This document shows positions 35,508 to 44,077 of a stretch of DNA of 64,000 nucleotides, piece after piece. A program made the translations under genes and the position numbers. The DNA is taken from NCBI GenBank assembly GCA_020635825.1, contig JACJZA010000009.1, positions 1 to 64,000 on the forward strand. The letters are read 5' to 3'. The DNA comes from Flavobacteriales bacterium (lineage in GTDB: Bacteria; Bacteroidota; Bacteroidia; Flavobacteriales_E; Vicingaceae). The notes below the pieces were generated by a model, which saw nothing but the letters and a program-made list of their open reading frames with translations, was not told the DNA's origin and did no database searches. Each line of letters begins with the position of its first letter. The stretch's first letter is position 1.

Positions 35508-36111
35508 TCCTTAAAAAATCAGCAATAGAAGCATAAGTATTTTTTAAAACCAAACTTTCAAGCTCCTTTTTACCCACCCATTTTACTTCTTCTATTCCTT
35601 CTTCAGTTTGAGGAATCAGTTCTCCTTCAAAATCAGTTTGCATTTCGAACCAGTAAGTTTGTTTTAAAATCGGGTTTTCCTTGATATGGTAAATGTGAAA
35701 AGTATCGTTAAGTGCTTTCGTAATTTGCAAACCATTTACAGCACACTCCTCTTCAACTTCTCTTACTGCAGCTTCTTCAATTTTTTCGCCTTTTTCTAGT
35801 TTTCCTTTAGGCAAATCCCACTTTTCCAAACGATAAATTACTAATAGTTTATCTTCTTTGTTTTTAACTACTCCACCGGCAGCCTTTATCAAAGTAAATT
35901 CATCGGAAAATTGATGGAAAGCTTCTTCAGGGTTTTCTAATTCAAAAATAATGGCATTCAGTTTTTTGTCATTATTCAATAACTGTGTATAAATCATCGA
36001 AGAACTTTGCTGAAAAAAAGTTAATTTTAATACGCTTTTAAATTGAGCGTCAAAATTTGTATGCTTTTTGCTAAATAAAATTACCTTATCCTTAATAAAA
36101 ACTTTATACAT
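35494..36111 (-). CDS. NUDIX hydrolase
   Basis: 205 residues from the ATG at 36109-36111 (MYKVFIKDKVILF), the usual start in related proteins; an ATG three codons earlier (36120) is also open. The Nudix box is GKLEKGEKIEEAAVREVEEE (residues about 103-122, GxxxxxGExxxxAAxREVxEE), giving the metal-binding helix. The substrate, a nucleoside diphosphate linked to another group, cannot be told. An N-terminal domain of about 65 residues precedes the Nudix domain. It is divergent from pyrE and their start regions overlap; at the other end it overlaps the thioredoxin-like gene by 14 bases. Confidence 0.9.
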   Translation of the reverse strand: MYKVFIKDKVILFSKKHTNFDAQFKSVLKLTFFQQSSSMIYTQLLNNDKKLNAIIFELENPEEAFHQFSDEFTLIKAAGGVVKNKEDKLLVIYRLEKWDLPKGKLEKGEKIEEAAVREVEEECAVNGLQITKALNDTFHIYHIKENPILKQTYWFEMQTDFEGELIPQTEEGIEEVKWVGKKELESLVLKNTYASIADFLRTNVC

Positions 36112-36114
36112 TTG
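36107..36114 (+). promoter_or_regulatory. Possible -7 box of pyrE
   Basis: TACATTTG matches TAnnTTTG and ends 4 bases before the pyrE ATG (36119), so transcription from it would give a leaderless or nearly leaderless mRNA. It overlaps the divergent NUDIX start. No TTG at the usual distance upstream was seen. Confidence 0.4.
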
Positions 36115-36118
36115 CGCC

Positions 36119-36775
36119 ATGATATTTAATAACGAATCAGCAAAAAAAGTAGCTCAGTCGCTTTTACAAATTAAGGCGATAAAACTACAACCATCAAACC
36201 CTTTTACTTGGGCTTCTGGCTGGAAATCACCCATTTATTGTGATAATCGTAAAATCTTATCTTACCCAAAAATACGAACTTTTATTCGTCAACAGTTTGT
36301 AGAAGTCATAGAAAATGAATATCCAAATGTGGATACCATTGTGGGTGTGGCTACCGGAGGTATTGCCATAGGAGCTTTAATTGCTGAAGATATGGGATTG
36401 CCTTTTGCTTATGTTCGTTCTTCTGCAAAAGGGCATGGTATGCAAAATTTGATTGAAGGAGAAGTCCCCACAGGAAAAAATGTGGTGGTAATTGAAGATT
36501 TAATTTCTACCGGAGGAAGTAGTTTAAAAGCAGTAGATGCTTTAAGAGAAAGCAATTGCAATGTATTAGGTATGGCTGCTATTTTTACTTACGATTTTGA
36601 AGTGGCAAACAATAATTTTAACCAATACGATTGTAAATTAATTACTTTAAGTGATTACAATGCCTTGATAAAAACTGCTGAAGCAGATAACTATATTTCT
36701 CAGCAGGATGTAAACTCACTTTCTCAATGGAGAAAAGACCCTGCGAACTGGCAACCGGAAAAAATCAACTCATAA
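36119..36775 (+). CDS. pyrE: Orotate phosphoribosyltransferase
   Basis: 218 residues from ATG 36119 (MIFNNESAKKVAQSLLQIKA); the open frame extends upstream to 36068, but that part would run through the NUDIX start and is unlike PyrE. NPFTWASGWKSPIYCDNRK is the OMP-binding segment, and VVVIEDLISTGGSS the PRPP-binding motif (residues about 121-134). It makes orotidine 5'-phosphate in pyrimidine synthesis. An SRPBCC gene starts right after its stop. Confidence 0.96.
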   Translation: MIFNNESAKKVAQSLLQIKAIKLQPSNPFTWASGWKSPIYCDNRKILSYPKIRTFIRQQFVEVIENEYPNVDTIVGVATGGIAIGALIAEDMGLPFAYVRSSAKGHGMQNLIEGEVPTGKNVVVIEDLISTGGSSLKAVDALRESNCNVLGMAAIFTYDFEVANNNFNQYDCKLITLSDYNALIKTAEADNYISQQDVNSLSQWRKDPANWQPEKINS

Positions 36776-37177
36776 ATGAAAATTAATACTTCACCAAAAA
36801 CCGTTAAGGCGAATGCCGAAACCATCTACAATTTTTTGTTTGACATCAATAATTTTCAGGAATTATTTCCTGCTGAAAAAATAGAAAACTGGAACTCTAC
36901 TGAAGAAACCTGCACTTTTAGAATAAAAGGAATGACCGACATCGGTTTAAAAAGAGTGGCTTCTACTCCTCATTCGCTTATTTATTTAGATTCATACGGA
37001 AAAGTGCCTTTTAAATTTACCTTGAACATTTTTTTAAATGAGAAAAACGAAAATGAAACCGATGCTCATTTAGAATTTGACGGTGAGGTAAACCCTTTTC
37101 TTAAAATGATGGTAGAATCGCCATTGACCAACTTTTTTAACATGTTGGCTGACAAACTGGTAGAAAAATTTAATTAA
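36776..37177 (+). CDS. SRPBCC (START-like) family protein
   Basis: 133 residues. The beta-strand and long C-terminal helix pattern of the SRPBCC ligand-binding fold is visible (TVKANAETIYNFLFDINNFQELFP at the N-terminus in two parts, then HLEFDGEVNPFLKMM and the final helix LTNFFNMLADKLVEKF). Such proteins bind lipids or other hydrophobic molecules in a deep cavity. In Flavobacteriia an orthologue is commonly found directly after pyrE, as here (ATG immediately after the stop). The ligand is unknown. Confidence 0.83.
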   Translation: MKINTSPKTVKANAETIYNFLFDINNFQELFPAEKIENWNSTEETCTFRIKGMTDIGLKRVASTPHSLIYLDSYGKVPFKFTLNIFLNEKNENETDAHLEFDGEVNPFLKMMVESPLTNFFNMLADKLVEKFN

Positions 37178-37183
37178 AATATT

Positions 37184-37819
37184 ATGATGAAAAATCTATT
37201 TAAACTTTTTGCATTTTTAAGCATTGCCACTTTAATTGCTTGTGGTGGAAACGAAATTGAAGAAGAAGAAAACATTGACATCGAAAAAAATCCTTTGGGA
37301 GCGTTGATGAAAATGGGCGAAAACATGGAAAAGCAAGCCAAGAAAATGGAAGAACAAATGGAGGAAAGAAAAGATGCTAAAGCCATGCATTACGAAGAAT
37401 TAATGAAATACTTGCCTGAATCTGTTGATGGGTACGAAAAGGGAGAACCGAAAGGAGAAAGCATTGATATGAATGGCATGTCTTATTCGAGTGCTCATGT
37501 GGAGTTTACCAAAGGTGATGAACAACTAAAAGTAGCGGTAATTGATTACAATGCAGCTTTATCGATGTATTCTATGGCGACTGCTATGTGGGCAACAGGT
37601 TTTAAAATTGATACCAGCGAAGAAATGGCGCAAAGTGTAAGCTTAGATGAAAACATACACGGTTGGGAAAGCATTAAAAAGAAAAGCAAAGATGCGAGCC
37701 TTTTATTAGGAGTGAACGACCGTTTTTTAATTACCATTGAAGCCGACAACCAAGAAGATTTTGGATTTTTAAAAGAAATTGCCCAATCAATGAAATTGAA
37801 AAATTTAACTGATTTGTAA
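37184..37819 (+). CDS. Lipoprotein of unknown function
   Basis: 211 residues. A lipoprotein signal peptide ends in the lipobox LIAC (Cys near residue 21), followed by a Gly/Glu-rich spacer and a charged helix rich in Met, Lys and Glu (residues about 40-70, MGENMEKQAKKMEEQMEERK). The remaining domain (YLPESVDGYEKGEPKGES, MSYSSAHVEFTKG, FLITIEADNQEDFG) resembles no family that I can name with certainty. It should sit in the outer or inner membrane facing the periplasm. It starts 6 bases after the SRPBCC gene and is followed by a terminator. Confidence 0.8.
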   Translation: MMKNLFKLFAFLSIATLIACGGNEIEEEENIDIEKNPLGALMKMGENMEKQAKKMEEQMEERKDAKAMHYEELMKYLPESVDGYEKGEPKGESIDMNGMSYSSAHVEFTKGDEQLKVAVIDYNAALSMYSMATAMWATGFKIDTSEEMAQSVSLDENIHGWESIKKKSKDASLLLGVNDRFLITIEADNQEDFGFLKEIAQSMKLKNLTDL

Positions 37820-37840
37820 AAAAATAAAAAGCTAAGATAT

Positions 37841-37867
37841 TGCCGGACTTATTCCGGCATTTTTTTT
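37841..37867 (+). terminator. Terminator after the lipoprotein gene
   Basis: TGCCGGA-CTTAT-TCCGGCA is a seven-pair GC-rich stem with a five-base loop, followed by eight T. It closes the pyrE operon and separates it from the NACHT gene. Confidence 0.92.
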
Positions 37868-37920
37868 ATGAAAACGATAAGATTTTGTTACTTTTATTTA
37901 AAGCCTTTTAATTTATAAAT

Positions 37921-40524
37921 ATGGAAATTCTCTTAGACTCTTCAAAGCTACATTTTAAACTAGATTCAAAAAAAATAGTAGAGAATCTATTTGATTTTAA
38001 AGTAGGATCAGCAATTACAGATATAATTGACATAGAATCAAGTAATGAATCTACTGCATTTGCATTAATATTTAATACGACCAGAAAAACATATATAAAA
38101 GTATCAAAAGAGCTAGACCAAGAAACACTGAATAATTGTTCTGATTTAGTTATTACACTCAAAAGCATTGAAATAGAATGGACAAAGTACCTAAATACTA
38201 AGATAAAAATAACTAAGAATTTTTTTAATAATATAACTCAATTCAACCCCGACTACCTAGTTAAATCGTATGATCTATTCGTAAAATACCTTAATTTAAT
38301 CAATATCAAAGTTCCTGAAAATCTAAATTATATATACTATGAAGAATTTAGAAATGAACTTTTAAAAGAGTTTAATGAAGTACCTAAAAAGTATCAAAAA
38401 TTAATCGACTTTTTTGAGAATCCTATTGAAGATTCAAATAGCACATTCTCAAAACAAATTTCACATTACAAGGAAATAGAAAAGAATTATACAGCTAAAC
38501 TCCAATCAGGCATAGAAGATTCCAAAGAAACTTTAAAAGATTTATATATAAATCCTTTTTTTAAAATTTTTAAAAAGAATCTAAAATCCAATCTTAATGA
38601 AGACTTTGTTTATCCTAATGACAAAATTAACATTCATAAATTCTTAAATGATTTTGTTCTAGAAAATAAATTACCCAACAACTTAAGAGAAAACTACAAT
38701 ATGATTTTCATATTAGGTCAGCCTGGTCAAGGAAAAACATCTTTATGTTATAAACTTATTTTTGACATTCTATCGAAAACAAACGGACTACCTCAAACAC
38801 CTCTTTTTTTTATAAAAATTCGTGATTTACATGCTCGAGATTTCATTGATGATACTTTTAACACATTACAAAATGCAATTAATCAAAATATAGATTTTAA
38901 TAAAGATAAATGTTTATTAATACTAGACGGATTAGACGAGGCATATATGAGTGGCGGATTAACAGATAATGATTTAAAAAATTTATATGAAAGATTAAAT
39001 AAAACATCTAAACAAAATAAGAATCTAAAGATAATCTTAACATCTCGATTAAATTATCTAGATATCAATGACCCAAGTGTAGAAGGTAGTATGGTTATTC
39101 TGATCGATTTATTAGATAATAATCAAATTAAAGAATATTTAACTAAATTCTCCAATTTCTATTCTGGTAATTTTCTAGCAAATAAAATTGATGATATATT
39201 AAATAATGAAGAGTTTAAACACATTGAAGAGCTACTACAACAACCAGTTCTAATATACTTCATTGCTCTAACAAATATAAAAATCGATGAAAATGATTCA
39301 AAAGCTAAAATTTATAACAAAATTTTTGAAACTCTTGCTCAAAGAAGTTGGGATAAAAATGGTCAATTAAACTATATAAAATCTGGTTTAGATTTATCTA
39401 AATATAGCAAATATCTTCGTCAATATATAAGAAGCCTAGCTTTTGAAATTTACCAATCCCCTAACCTTTACATTGACCTTAATAAATTAATATCGCTAGA
39501 TTCGACTAAAGATTTTATAAAAAAATGTTTTGATAATAGTATACCTTTTGACTCAGAAAAGATAAGAAATGTAAGTAAATATTTATTGATAAGTTTTTAT
39601 TTTCAATCCTCAAGTAAAAAAGATAATGACGGTAATACTGCTATAGAATTCTTCCATAATTCTTTATGGGAATTCCTAACAGCTGAATATATGTGGGAAG
39701 AAAATAAACGTATAATGCTAAAAAAGGATAATGATGACGATCTTCTACCAGTTAGAATTGAAGAGTATTTTGAAAACTTAACAAAACTAGTTGGTAATAA
39801 AGAGTTTGAAACTGAAATTAGACTTAATATAGAAAATATTATATTGATAGAGAATAGCGATATAATTAAAAATATATTTAGCCAAACAAAAGAAATTTTT
39901 TTCAAATTAATAGAAAAAGGTGTCCTTTTAGAATATAATTATAAAACTGAAAAATTAAATGCTTTTGACAAATTACACTCAATATTTAGCCTTGGATGGA
40001 CTTTCTTTTATTATTCAAATTATGGTGAATCAAAAATAACCACAAACGAAGATTTAAATAATTTACTTTTTGATTATAGAACCAGCTTTAGTTTTAAATA
40101 CAATATAAAAAATATTGTTTTTAGTGGAATGTTTTTCAATCCTGTATATATTACCCAATGTAGTATTGAGAATGTTCAATTTGACAATAAAGGTTTTATA
40201 GAACCTATTTCGTTAAATTCTAATATTATTAAGAATACTTCATTTAATCATTTTACAAGGTTTGATAACATTTATGAAAATGATTTTACAAATGTTATCT
40301 TTAATGAGGTAATATTTCCATCTCAATCTAAAATAAAACAAAATAATTTTATCAATGTTAAAATGACTAATTGTAGAATTCCCCATGAAAATTGGTTAAA
40401 TGATATTATAGAAAATAATACAGTAGACAAATATTTCAAGACTAATCATCAAATAATATCAAAAAAAGAAAAATATTTTGAAGAAGAAGAATTAAATTAT
40501 TACGTAAGTTATATTGAGAAATAA
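37921..40524 (+). CDS. NACHT-type STAND NTPase with pentapeptide-like C-terminus (candidate defence protein)
   Basis: 867 residues. Walker A GQPGQGKTS (residues 266-274) and the Walker B LLILDGLDEA (332-341) with the DGLDE pattern place it in the NACHT group of STAND NTPases. KIILTSRLNY (sensor 1-like) follows. Residues 1-260 are an alpha/beta then helical N-terminal region with no nuclease, TIR or protease motif that I recognise. Residues about 460-720 are helical, with FFHNSLWEFLTAEYMW, the segment typical of the NACHT winged-helix. Residues about 728-826 (IVFSGMFFNPVYITQCSI, NTSFNHFTRFDNI, NDFTNVIFNEVIF) resemble pentapeptide repeats, a likely sensor. Base composition is clearly more AT-rich than neighbours, and it stands alone between a terminator and the convergent birA (4-base gap), which suggests horizontal acquisition. 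Bacterial NACHT proteins can protect against phages; that role here is inferred. Confidence 0.85.
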   Translation: MEILLDSSKLHFKLDSKKIVENLFDFKVGSAITDIIDIESSNESTAFALIFNTTRKTYIKVSKELDQETLNNCSDLVITLKSIEIEWTKYLNTKIKITKNFFNNITQFNPDYLVKSYDLFVKYLNLINIKVPENLNYIYYEEFRNELLKEFNEVPKKYQKLIDFFENPIEDSNSTFSKQISHYKEIEKNYTAKLQSGIEDSKETLKDLYINPFFKIFKKNLKSNLNEDFVYPNDKINIHKFLNDFVLENKLPNNLRENYNMIFILGQPGQGKTSLCYKLIFDILSKTNGLPQTPLFFIKIRDLHARDFIDDTFNTLQNAINQNIDFNKDKCLLILDGLDEAYMSGGLTDNDLKNLYERLNKTSKQNKNLKIILTSRLNYLDINDPSVEGSMVILIDLLDNNQIKEYLTKFSNFYSGNFLANKIDDILNNEEFKHIEELLQQPVLIYFIALTNIKIDENDSKAKIYNKIFETLAQRSWDKNGQLNYIKSGLDLSKYSKYLRQYIRSLAFEIYQSPNLYIDLNKLISLDSTKDFIKKCFDNSIPFDSEKIRNVSKYLLISFYFQSSSKKDNDGNTAIEFFHNSLWEFLTAEYMWEENKRIMLKKDNDDDLLPVRIEEYFENLTKLVGNKEFETEIRLNIENIILIENSDIIKNIFSQTKEIFFKLIEKGVLLEYNYKTEKLNAFDKLHSIFSLGWTFFYYSNYGESKITTNEDLNNLLFDYRTSFSFKYNIKNIVFSGMFFNPVYITQCSIENVQFDNKGFIEPISLNSNIIKNTSFNHFTRFDNIYENDFTNVIFNEVIFPSQSKIKQNNFINVKMTNCRIPHENWLNDIIENNTVDKYFKTNHQIISKKEKYFEEEELNYYVSYIEK

Positions 40525-40528
40525 ATAT

Positions 40529-41275
40529 TTAAAAACCCAAACGAAGTTCCTTCATCCCAAACTCTTCCACTACTCCATTAATTTGTAATTGTAATTTACC
40601 AAAGCTACTTACCCCTACAATTATTCCTTCTTTTTGTTGTTCCTCAATTTGGTACACCAACGATTTTTGATATCCAAATAAATGAGCTAAATAATCTTCA
40701 TTTATTTGTTTAAAATGATGGGCTCTCAATTGCAAGTACCTTTTTTCTAAATGTATCAATAAGTTGCTCAGTACTTCTTTAATTTCGCGTTCTACGTCTA
40801 ATTCATTCTTCAACGAAGTTGCTTTTATTTCATCAGGAAAAATGCTTTGGTTTACATTTAATCCAATTCCCACAACAGATGTTCCTATTTTGCTTTGTTT
40901 TAAGGTATTTTCAATTAAAATGCCCGCTATTTTTTCACCATTCACTAAAATGTCATTCGGCCATTTTATTTCTACATTTTCAATTTTTAAAAAACTTAAA
41001 AAATCGTAAATACCCAATGCAATTACTTTGCTCAGCATAAATTGTTCTTCTACCAACAAATTAGGAGTTAACACCAATGAAAAAGTAAGATTTTTATACG
41101 GTTCAGCTTGCCAGATATTACCTCTTTGTCCGCGACCCGATGTTTGAGCTTTTGCCCAAACTACTAATCCTTCCATTAGTTTTTTTGAAGCAACCAACTC
41201 TTGCGTAAAAGTATTGGTTGAAGCTACCTCATCCAAAGTAATCAGTTCGTTTCCAAATATGAGTGCAGCAGCCAT
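40529..41275 (-). CDS. birA: Biotin-[acetyl-CoA-carboxylase] ligase
   Basis: 248 residues, the short form without a DNA-binding N-terminal domain, so it is an enzyme and not a repressor. The biotin-binding GRGQRGNIWQAEPYKNLTFS (GRGRxGRxW family motif, with Gln-Arg-Gly here) and KWPNDILVNGEKIAGILIE are present. It activates biotin with ATP and attaches it to acceptor lysines of carboxylases. It converges with the NACHT gene and is divergent from rsfS across a 142-base gap holding its promoter. Confidence 0.94.
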   Translation of the reverse strand: MAAALIFGNELITLDEVASTNTFTQELVASKKLMEGLVVWAKAQTSGRGQRGNIWQAEPYKNLTFSLVLTPNLLVEEQFMLSKVIALGIYDFLSFLKIENVEIKWPNDILVNGEKIAGILIENTLKQSKIGTSVVGIGLNVNQSIFPDEIKATSLKNELDVEREIKEVLSNLLIHLEKRYLQLRAHHFKQINEDYLAHLFGYQKSLVYQIEEQQKEGIIVGVSSFGKLQLQINGVVEEFGMKELRLGF

Positions 41276-41283
41276 TGTAAAGC

Positions 41284-41315
41284 CAAATTTAGTGCATAGA
41301 AAATTGAAATAACAA
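41284..41315 (-). promoter_or_regulatory. birA promoter, Bacteroidota type
   Basis: On the minus strand TTG (41313-41315) and TAAATTTG (41284-41291) are 21 bases apart, matching the TTG / TAnnTTTG pattern. The -7 box ends 8 bases before the birA ATG, so the leader would be only a few bases. Confidence 0.65.
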
Positions 41316-41417
41316 GAAAATCAAATTATTCATCATAAATAATGTTAAATGTTTGGAAATATGAACGGCTAACTCGCTTATAATTCGTTATTTTGCACCG
41401 AATTTTAAAAATAGTGA

Positions 41418-41795
41418 ATGGGTAAGAAAAAAGCGTTGTCGCCTTCTCAAATGATAGTAGATGTAGCCATTAAGGGCTTACAAGATAAAAAAGCGGAAGA
41501 CATTGTTAGCATTGATTTAAGAGAAACTGAAAATGCAGTTTGTGATTTTTTTGTAATTTGTACAGGAACATCTAGCACACATGTTAATGCATTGGCAAAA
41601 GCAGCTGAAGAAGAAATTAGAAAATCCTTGGGTGAAAAACCATGGCATTCTGAGGGATTTGGAAATGCACAATGGGTATTGATAGATTACGTAACCGTAG
41701 TTGTTCATATATTTTTAGAAGAAACTCGCGAGTTTTACAACATTGAAGGATTGTGGGGAGATGCGAAATTCACAGAATATAAAGAAGCTAATTAA
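41418..41795 (+). CDS. rsfS: Ribosome silencing factor RsfS
   Basis: 125 residues. VDVAIKGLQDKKAEDIVSIDL, DFFVICTGTSSTHVNALA and FGNAQWVLIDYVTVVVHIF with EETREFYNIEGLWGDA match the RsfS/Iojap family throughout. It binds protein L14 of the large ribosomal subunit and prevents subunit joining when nutrients are low. It stands 21 bases before ftsH and leads the run rsfS-ftsH-DUF2007-cdsA. Confidence 0.95.
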   Translation: MGKKKALSPSQMIVDVAIKGLQDKKAEDIVSIDLRETENAVCDFFVICTGTSSTHVNALAKAAEEEIRKSLGEKPWHSEGFGNAQWVLIDYVTVVVHIFLEETREFYNIEGLWGDAKFTEYKEAN

Positions 41796-41816
41796 AAATT
41801 AATTTAAAGAAAACAA

Positions 41817-43868
41817 ATGGCAGGATCTAAAAGCCCTAAAAAACCTTTTAACTTTTATTGGATTTATGCAATTATTGGTATTGTATTAATTTCCCTCAAT
41901 CTTTTTAACTGGCAAGGAGGAAGTTCGGTAATTACTCCATCGGATTTCGAGCAAATGGTTGCCAATGGCGATGTAAATGAAGTGGTAATTGTAAACCATA
42001 AAACTGCACGCGTTTATTTAAATCCTGAGGCACTTGACCAAGAGCCACACAACAAAAAAATCAAAAAACCAACCTTCGGAATGCCGAATACTGGGCCACA
42101 TTACATCTTTGAAATTGGTTCCGGAGATGTGTTTGATACTGACCTGAAAACTTGGTCGAAAGAATACGGTTTAAAATACAAATACACCACCGAAGAAGAT
42201 TGGTTTGGAGGTTTATTGAGCCTTATATTACCTATTTTAATTTTTGTAGGTATTTGGTTTTTCATCATGAGAAGAATGTCCGGAGGCTCAGGAGGCGGAG
42301 GTGGACAGATTTTCAGCATAGGAAAATCGAAAGCTCAATTATTTGACAAAGAGCGTAGCACCAATGTTACTTTTGAAGATGTTGCAGGTTTAGAAGGTGC
42401 TAAAGAAGAAGTTCAGGAAATTGTAGATTTCTTAAAGAAACCACAAAAATATACTGATTTAGGAGCAAAAATTCCTAGAGGAGCGTTATTAGTTGGCCCT
42501 CCGGGTACCGGAAAAACTTTATTGGCGAGAGCCGTTGCCGGAGAAGCAAAAGTTCCTTTTTTCTCTTTGTCAGGTTCCGATTTCGTTGAAATGTTTGTGG
42601 GTGTTGGAGCATCGAGAGTGCGCGATTTATTTAAACAAGCAAAAGACAAAGCTCCTTCTATCATTTTTATTGATGAGATTGATGCCATAGGTAGAGCCAG
42701 AGGAAAGGGAATGGCTCAAGGAGCTAACGATGAGCGTGAAAACACCTTGAATCAGTTATTAACTGAAATGGATGGTTTTGGAACCAATACAGGAGTAATT
42801 GTATTAGCTGCTACCAACCGTGCTGATGTTTTAGATAGAGCCTTGGTTAGACCTGGTCGTTTTGACAGACAAATTCATGTTGATTTGCCGGAAGTACATG
42901 AACGTAAAGAAATCTTTAAAGTACACTTAAAACCGTTGAAGATTGATGAAACAGTTGACATTGATTTCTTATCAAAACAAACTCCCGGTTTCTCTGGAGC
43001 CGATATTGCTAATATATGTAATGAAGCAGCCTTAATTGCAGCAAGAAATAACAAGAAAAAAATTGGCAGACAAGACTTCTTAGATGCAGTTGACCGAATT
43101 ATTGGTGGACTTGAAAAGAAAAACAAAATTATTTCTGACCACGAAAGAAAAGCAATTGCTTTCCATGAAGCTGGTCATGCAGCGGTTAGCTGGTTAGTTA
43201 AATATGCTTCACCATTGGTAAAAGTTACCATTATTCCCAGAGGACGTTCATTGGGTGCAGCTTGGTATTTACCGGAAGAAAGACAAATAACTACTACTGA
43301 ACAGTTAGTGGACGAAATGTGTGCTGCATTAGGTGGAAGAGCTGCCGAAGAAGTAATGTTTGGTAAAATATCTACCGGTGCATTAAGTGATTTGGAGAAA
43401 GTAACCAAACAAGCTTATGCCATGGTAAGCATTTACGGTTTAAATGATAAAATTGGAAACAGAAGTTATTATGATTCTTCTGGACAAAGTGACTACTCTT
43501 TTTCTAAACCCTATTCGGAGAAAACCGCAGAGATGATTGACCAAGAAGTAAGCGCCCTAATTGAAACTTCTTATGAAAGAACCAAAAATATTCTGATAGA
43601 AAATAAAGATAAACTGATAATACTTGCAGAGAAACTTCTTGAAAAAGAAGTAATCTTTAGAGATGATTTAGAAGAAATTTTTGGGAAAAGCAAATTTGAA
43701 GACGAGTTAAATGAAGAGAAAAAAGTCTCTAAAAAAACTCCAGCTGCAGAAGAACCTAAAGAAGAAAAAACAGAAAACAAAACCGAAGATATAGCTGAAC
43801 AAATAGAAGCTTCTGAGGTTGAAAACGAAAATACAACCAACGAAGAAACAAACGAAAATAAGGCTTAA
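41817..43868 (+). CDS. ftsH: ATP-dependent zinc metalloprotease FtsH
   Basis: 683 residues. Two membrane helices (residues about 14-31 and 135-155) enclose a periplasmic domain. Walker A GPPGTGKT (about 226-233), Walker B FIDEIDAIG and the second region of homology follow. The zinc site HEAGH is at about 450-454, with the third ligand in GALSDLEKV. The C-terminal 60 residues are a Lys/Glu/Asn-rich low-complexity tail. It extracts and degrades membrane proteins. A Gly-rich link (GGSGGGGGQ) connects the membrane part and the ATPase. Its stop overlaps the start of the DUF2007 gene (TAATG). Confidence 0.98.
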   Translation: MAGSKSPKKPFNFYWIYAIIGIVLISLNLFNWQGGSSVITPSDFEQMVANGDVNEVVIVNHKTARVYLNPEALDQEPHNKKIKKPTFGMPNTGPHYIFEIGSGDVFDTDLKTWSKEYGLKYKYTTEEDWFGGLLSLILPILIFVGIWFFIMRRMSGGSGGGGGQIFSIGKSKAQLFDKERSTNVTFEDVAGLEGAKEEVQEIVDFLKKPQKYTDLGAKIPRGALLVGPPGTGKTLLARAVAGEAKVPFFSLSGSDFVEMFVGVGASRVRDLFKQAKDKAPSIIFIDEIDAIGRARGKGMAQGANDERENTLNQLLTEMDGFGTNTGVIVLAATNRADVLDRALVRPGRFDRQIHVDLPEVHERKEIFKVHLKPLKIDETVDIDFLSKQTPGFSGADIANICNEAALIAARNNKKKIGRQDFLDAVDRIIGGLEKKNKIISDHERKAIAFHEAGHAAVSWLVKYASPLVKVTIIPRGRSLGAAWYLPEERQITTTEQLVDEMCAALGGRAAEEVMFGKISTGALSDLEKVTKQAYAMVSIYGLNDKIGNRSYYDSSGQSDYSFSKPYSEKTAEMIDQEVSALIETSYERTKNILIENKDKLIILAEKLLEKEVIFRDDLEEIFGKSKFEDELNEEKKVSKKTPAAEEPKEEKTENKTEDIAEQIEASEVENENTTNEETNENKA

Positions 43869-44077
43869 TGTCCGGATGGGTAGTTGTTTATAAATGTACA
43901 AATGCTAATCATGCTGCCATGATGAAGTCTTTTTTGGAAGACAATGAAATTCCAGCTATTGTTATCAATAAAATGGATTCAATGCACATGCATTTAATGA
44001 ATGGAGAAATTGAAATTCATGTAAAAAATAACGATGCCATTCAAGCAAAAAGATTAATAGACAAACAAAATAATTAA
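43868..44077 (+). CDS. DUF2007-family small protein
   Basis: 69 residues: WVVVYKCTNANHAAMMKSFLEDNEIPAIVINK and a final helix AIQAKRLIDK fit the DUF2007 ferredoxin-like fold (sometimes called putative signal-transducing protein). Cytoplasmic, no membrane segment. Both ends overlap their neighbours by one base (ftsH stop / cdsA start), so it is translated with them. In Flavobacteriia this gene stands between ftsH and cdsA regularly, which suggests a link to membrane homeostasis; the function is unknown. Confidence 0.88.
   Translation: MSGWVVVYKCTNANHAAMMKSFLEDNEIPAIVINKMDSMHMHLMNGEIEIHVKNNDAIQAKRLIDKQNN

Noticed and set aside
37921..40524. NACHT gene as part of a larger mobile island
   Set aside because: No integrase, transposase, tRNA or direct repeats were seen next to it; only the single gene stands out, so an island is not claimed.
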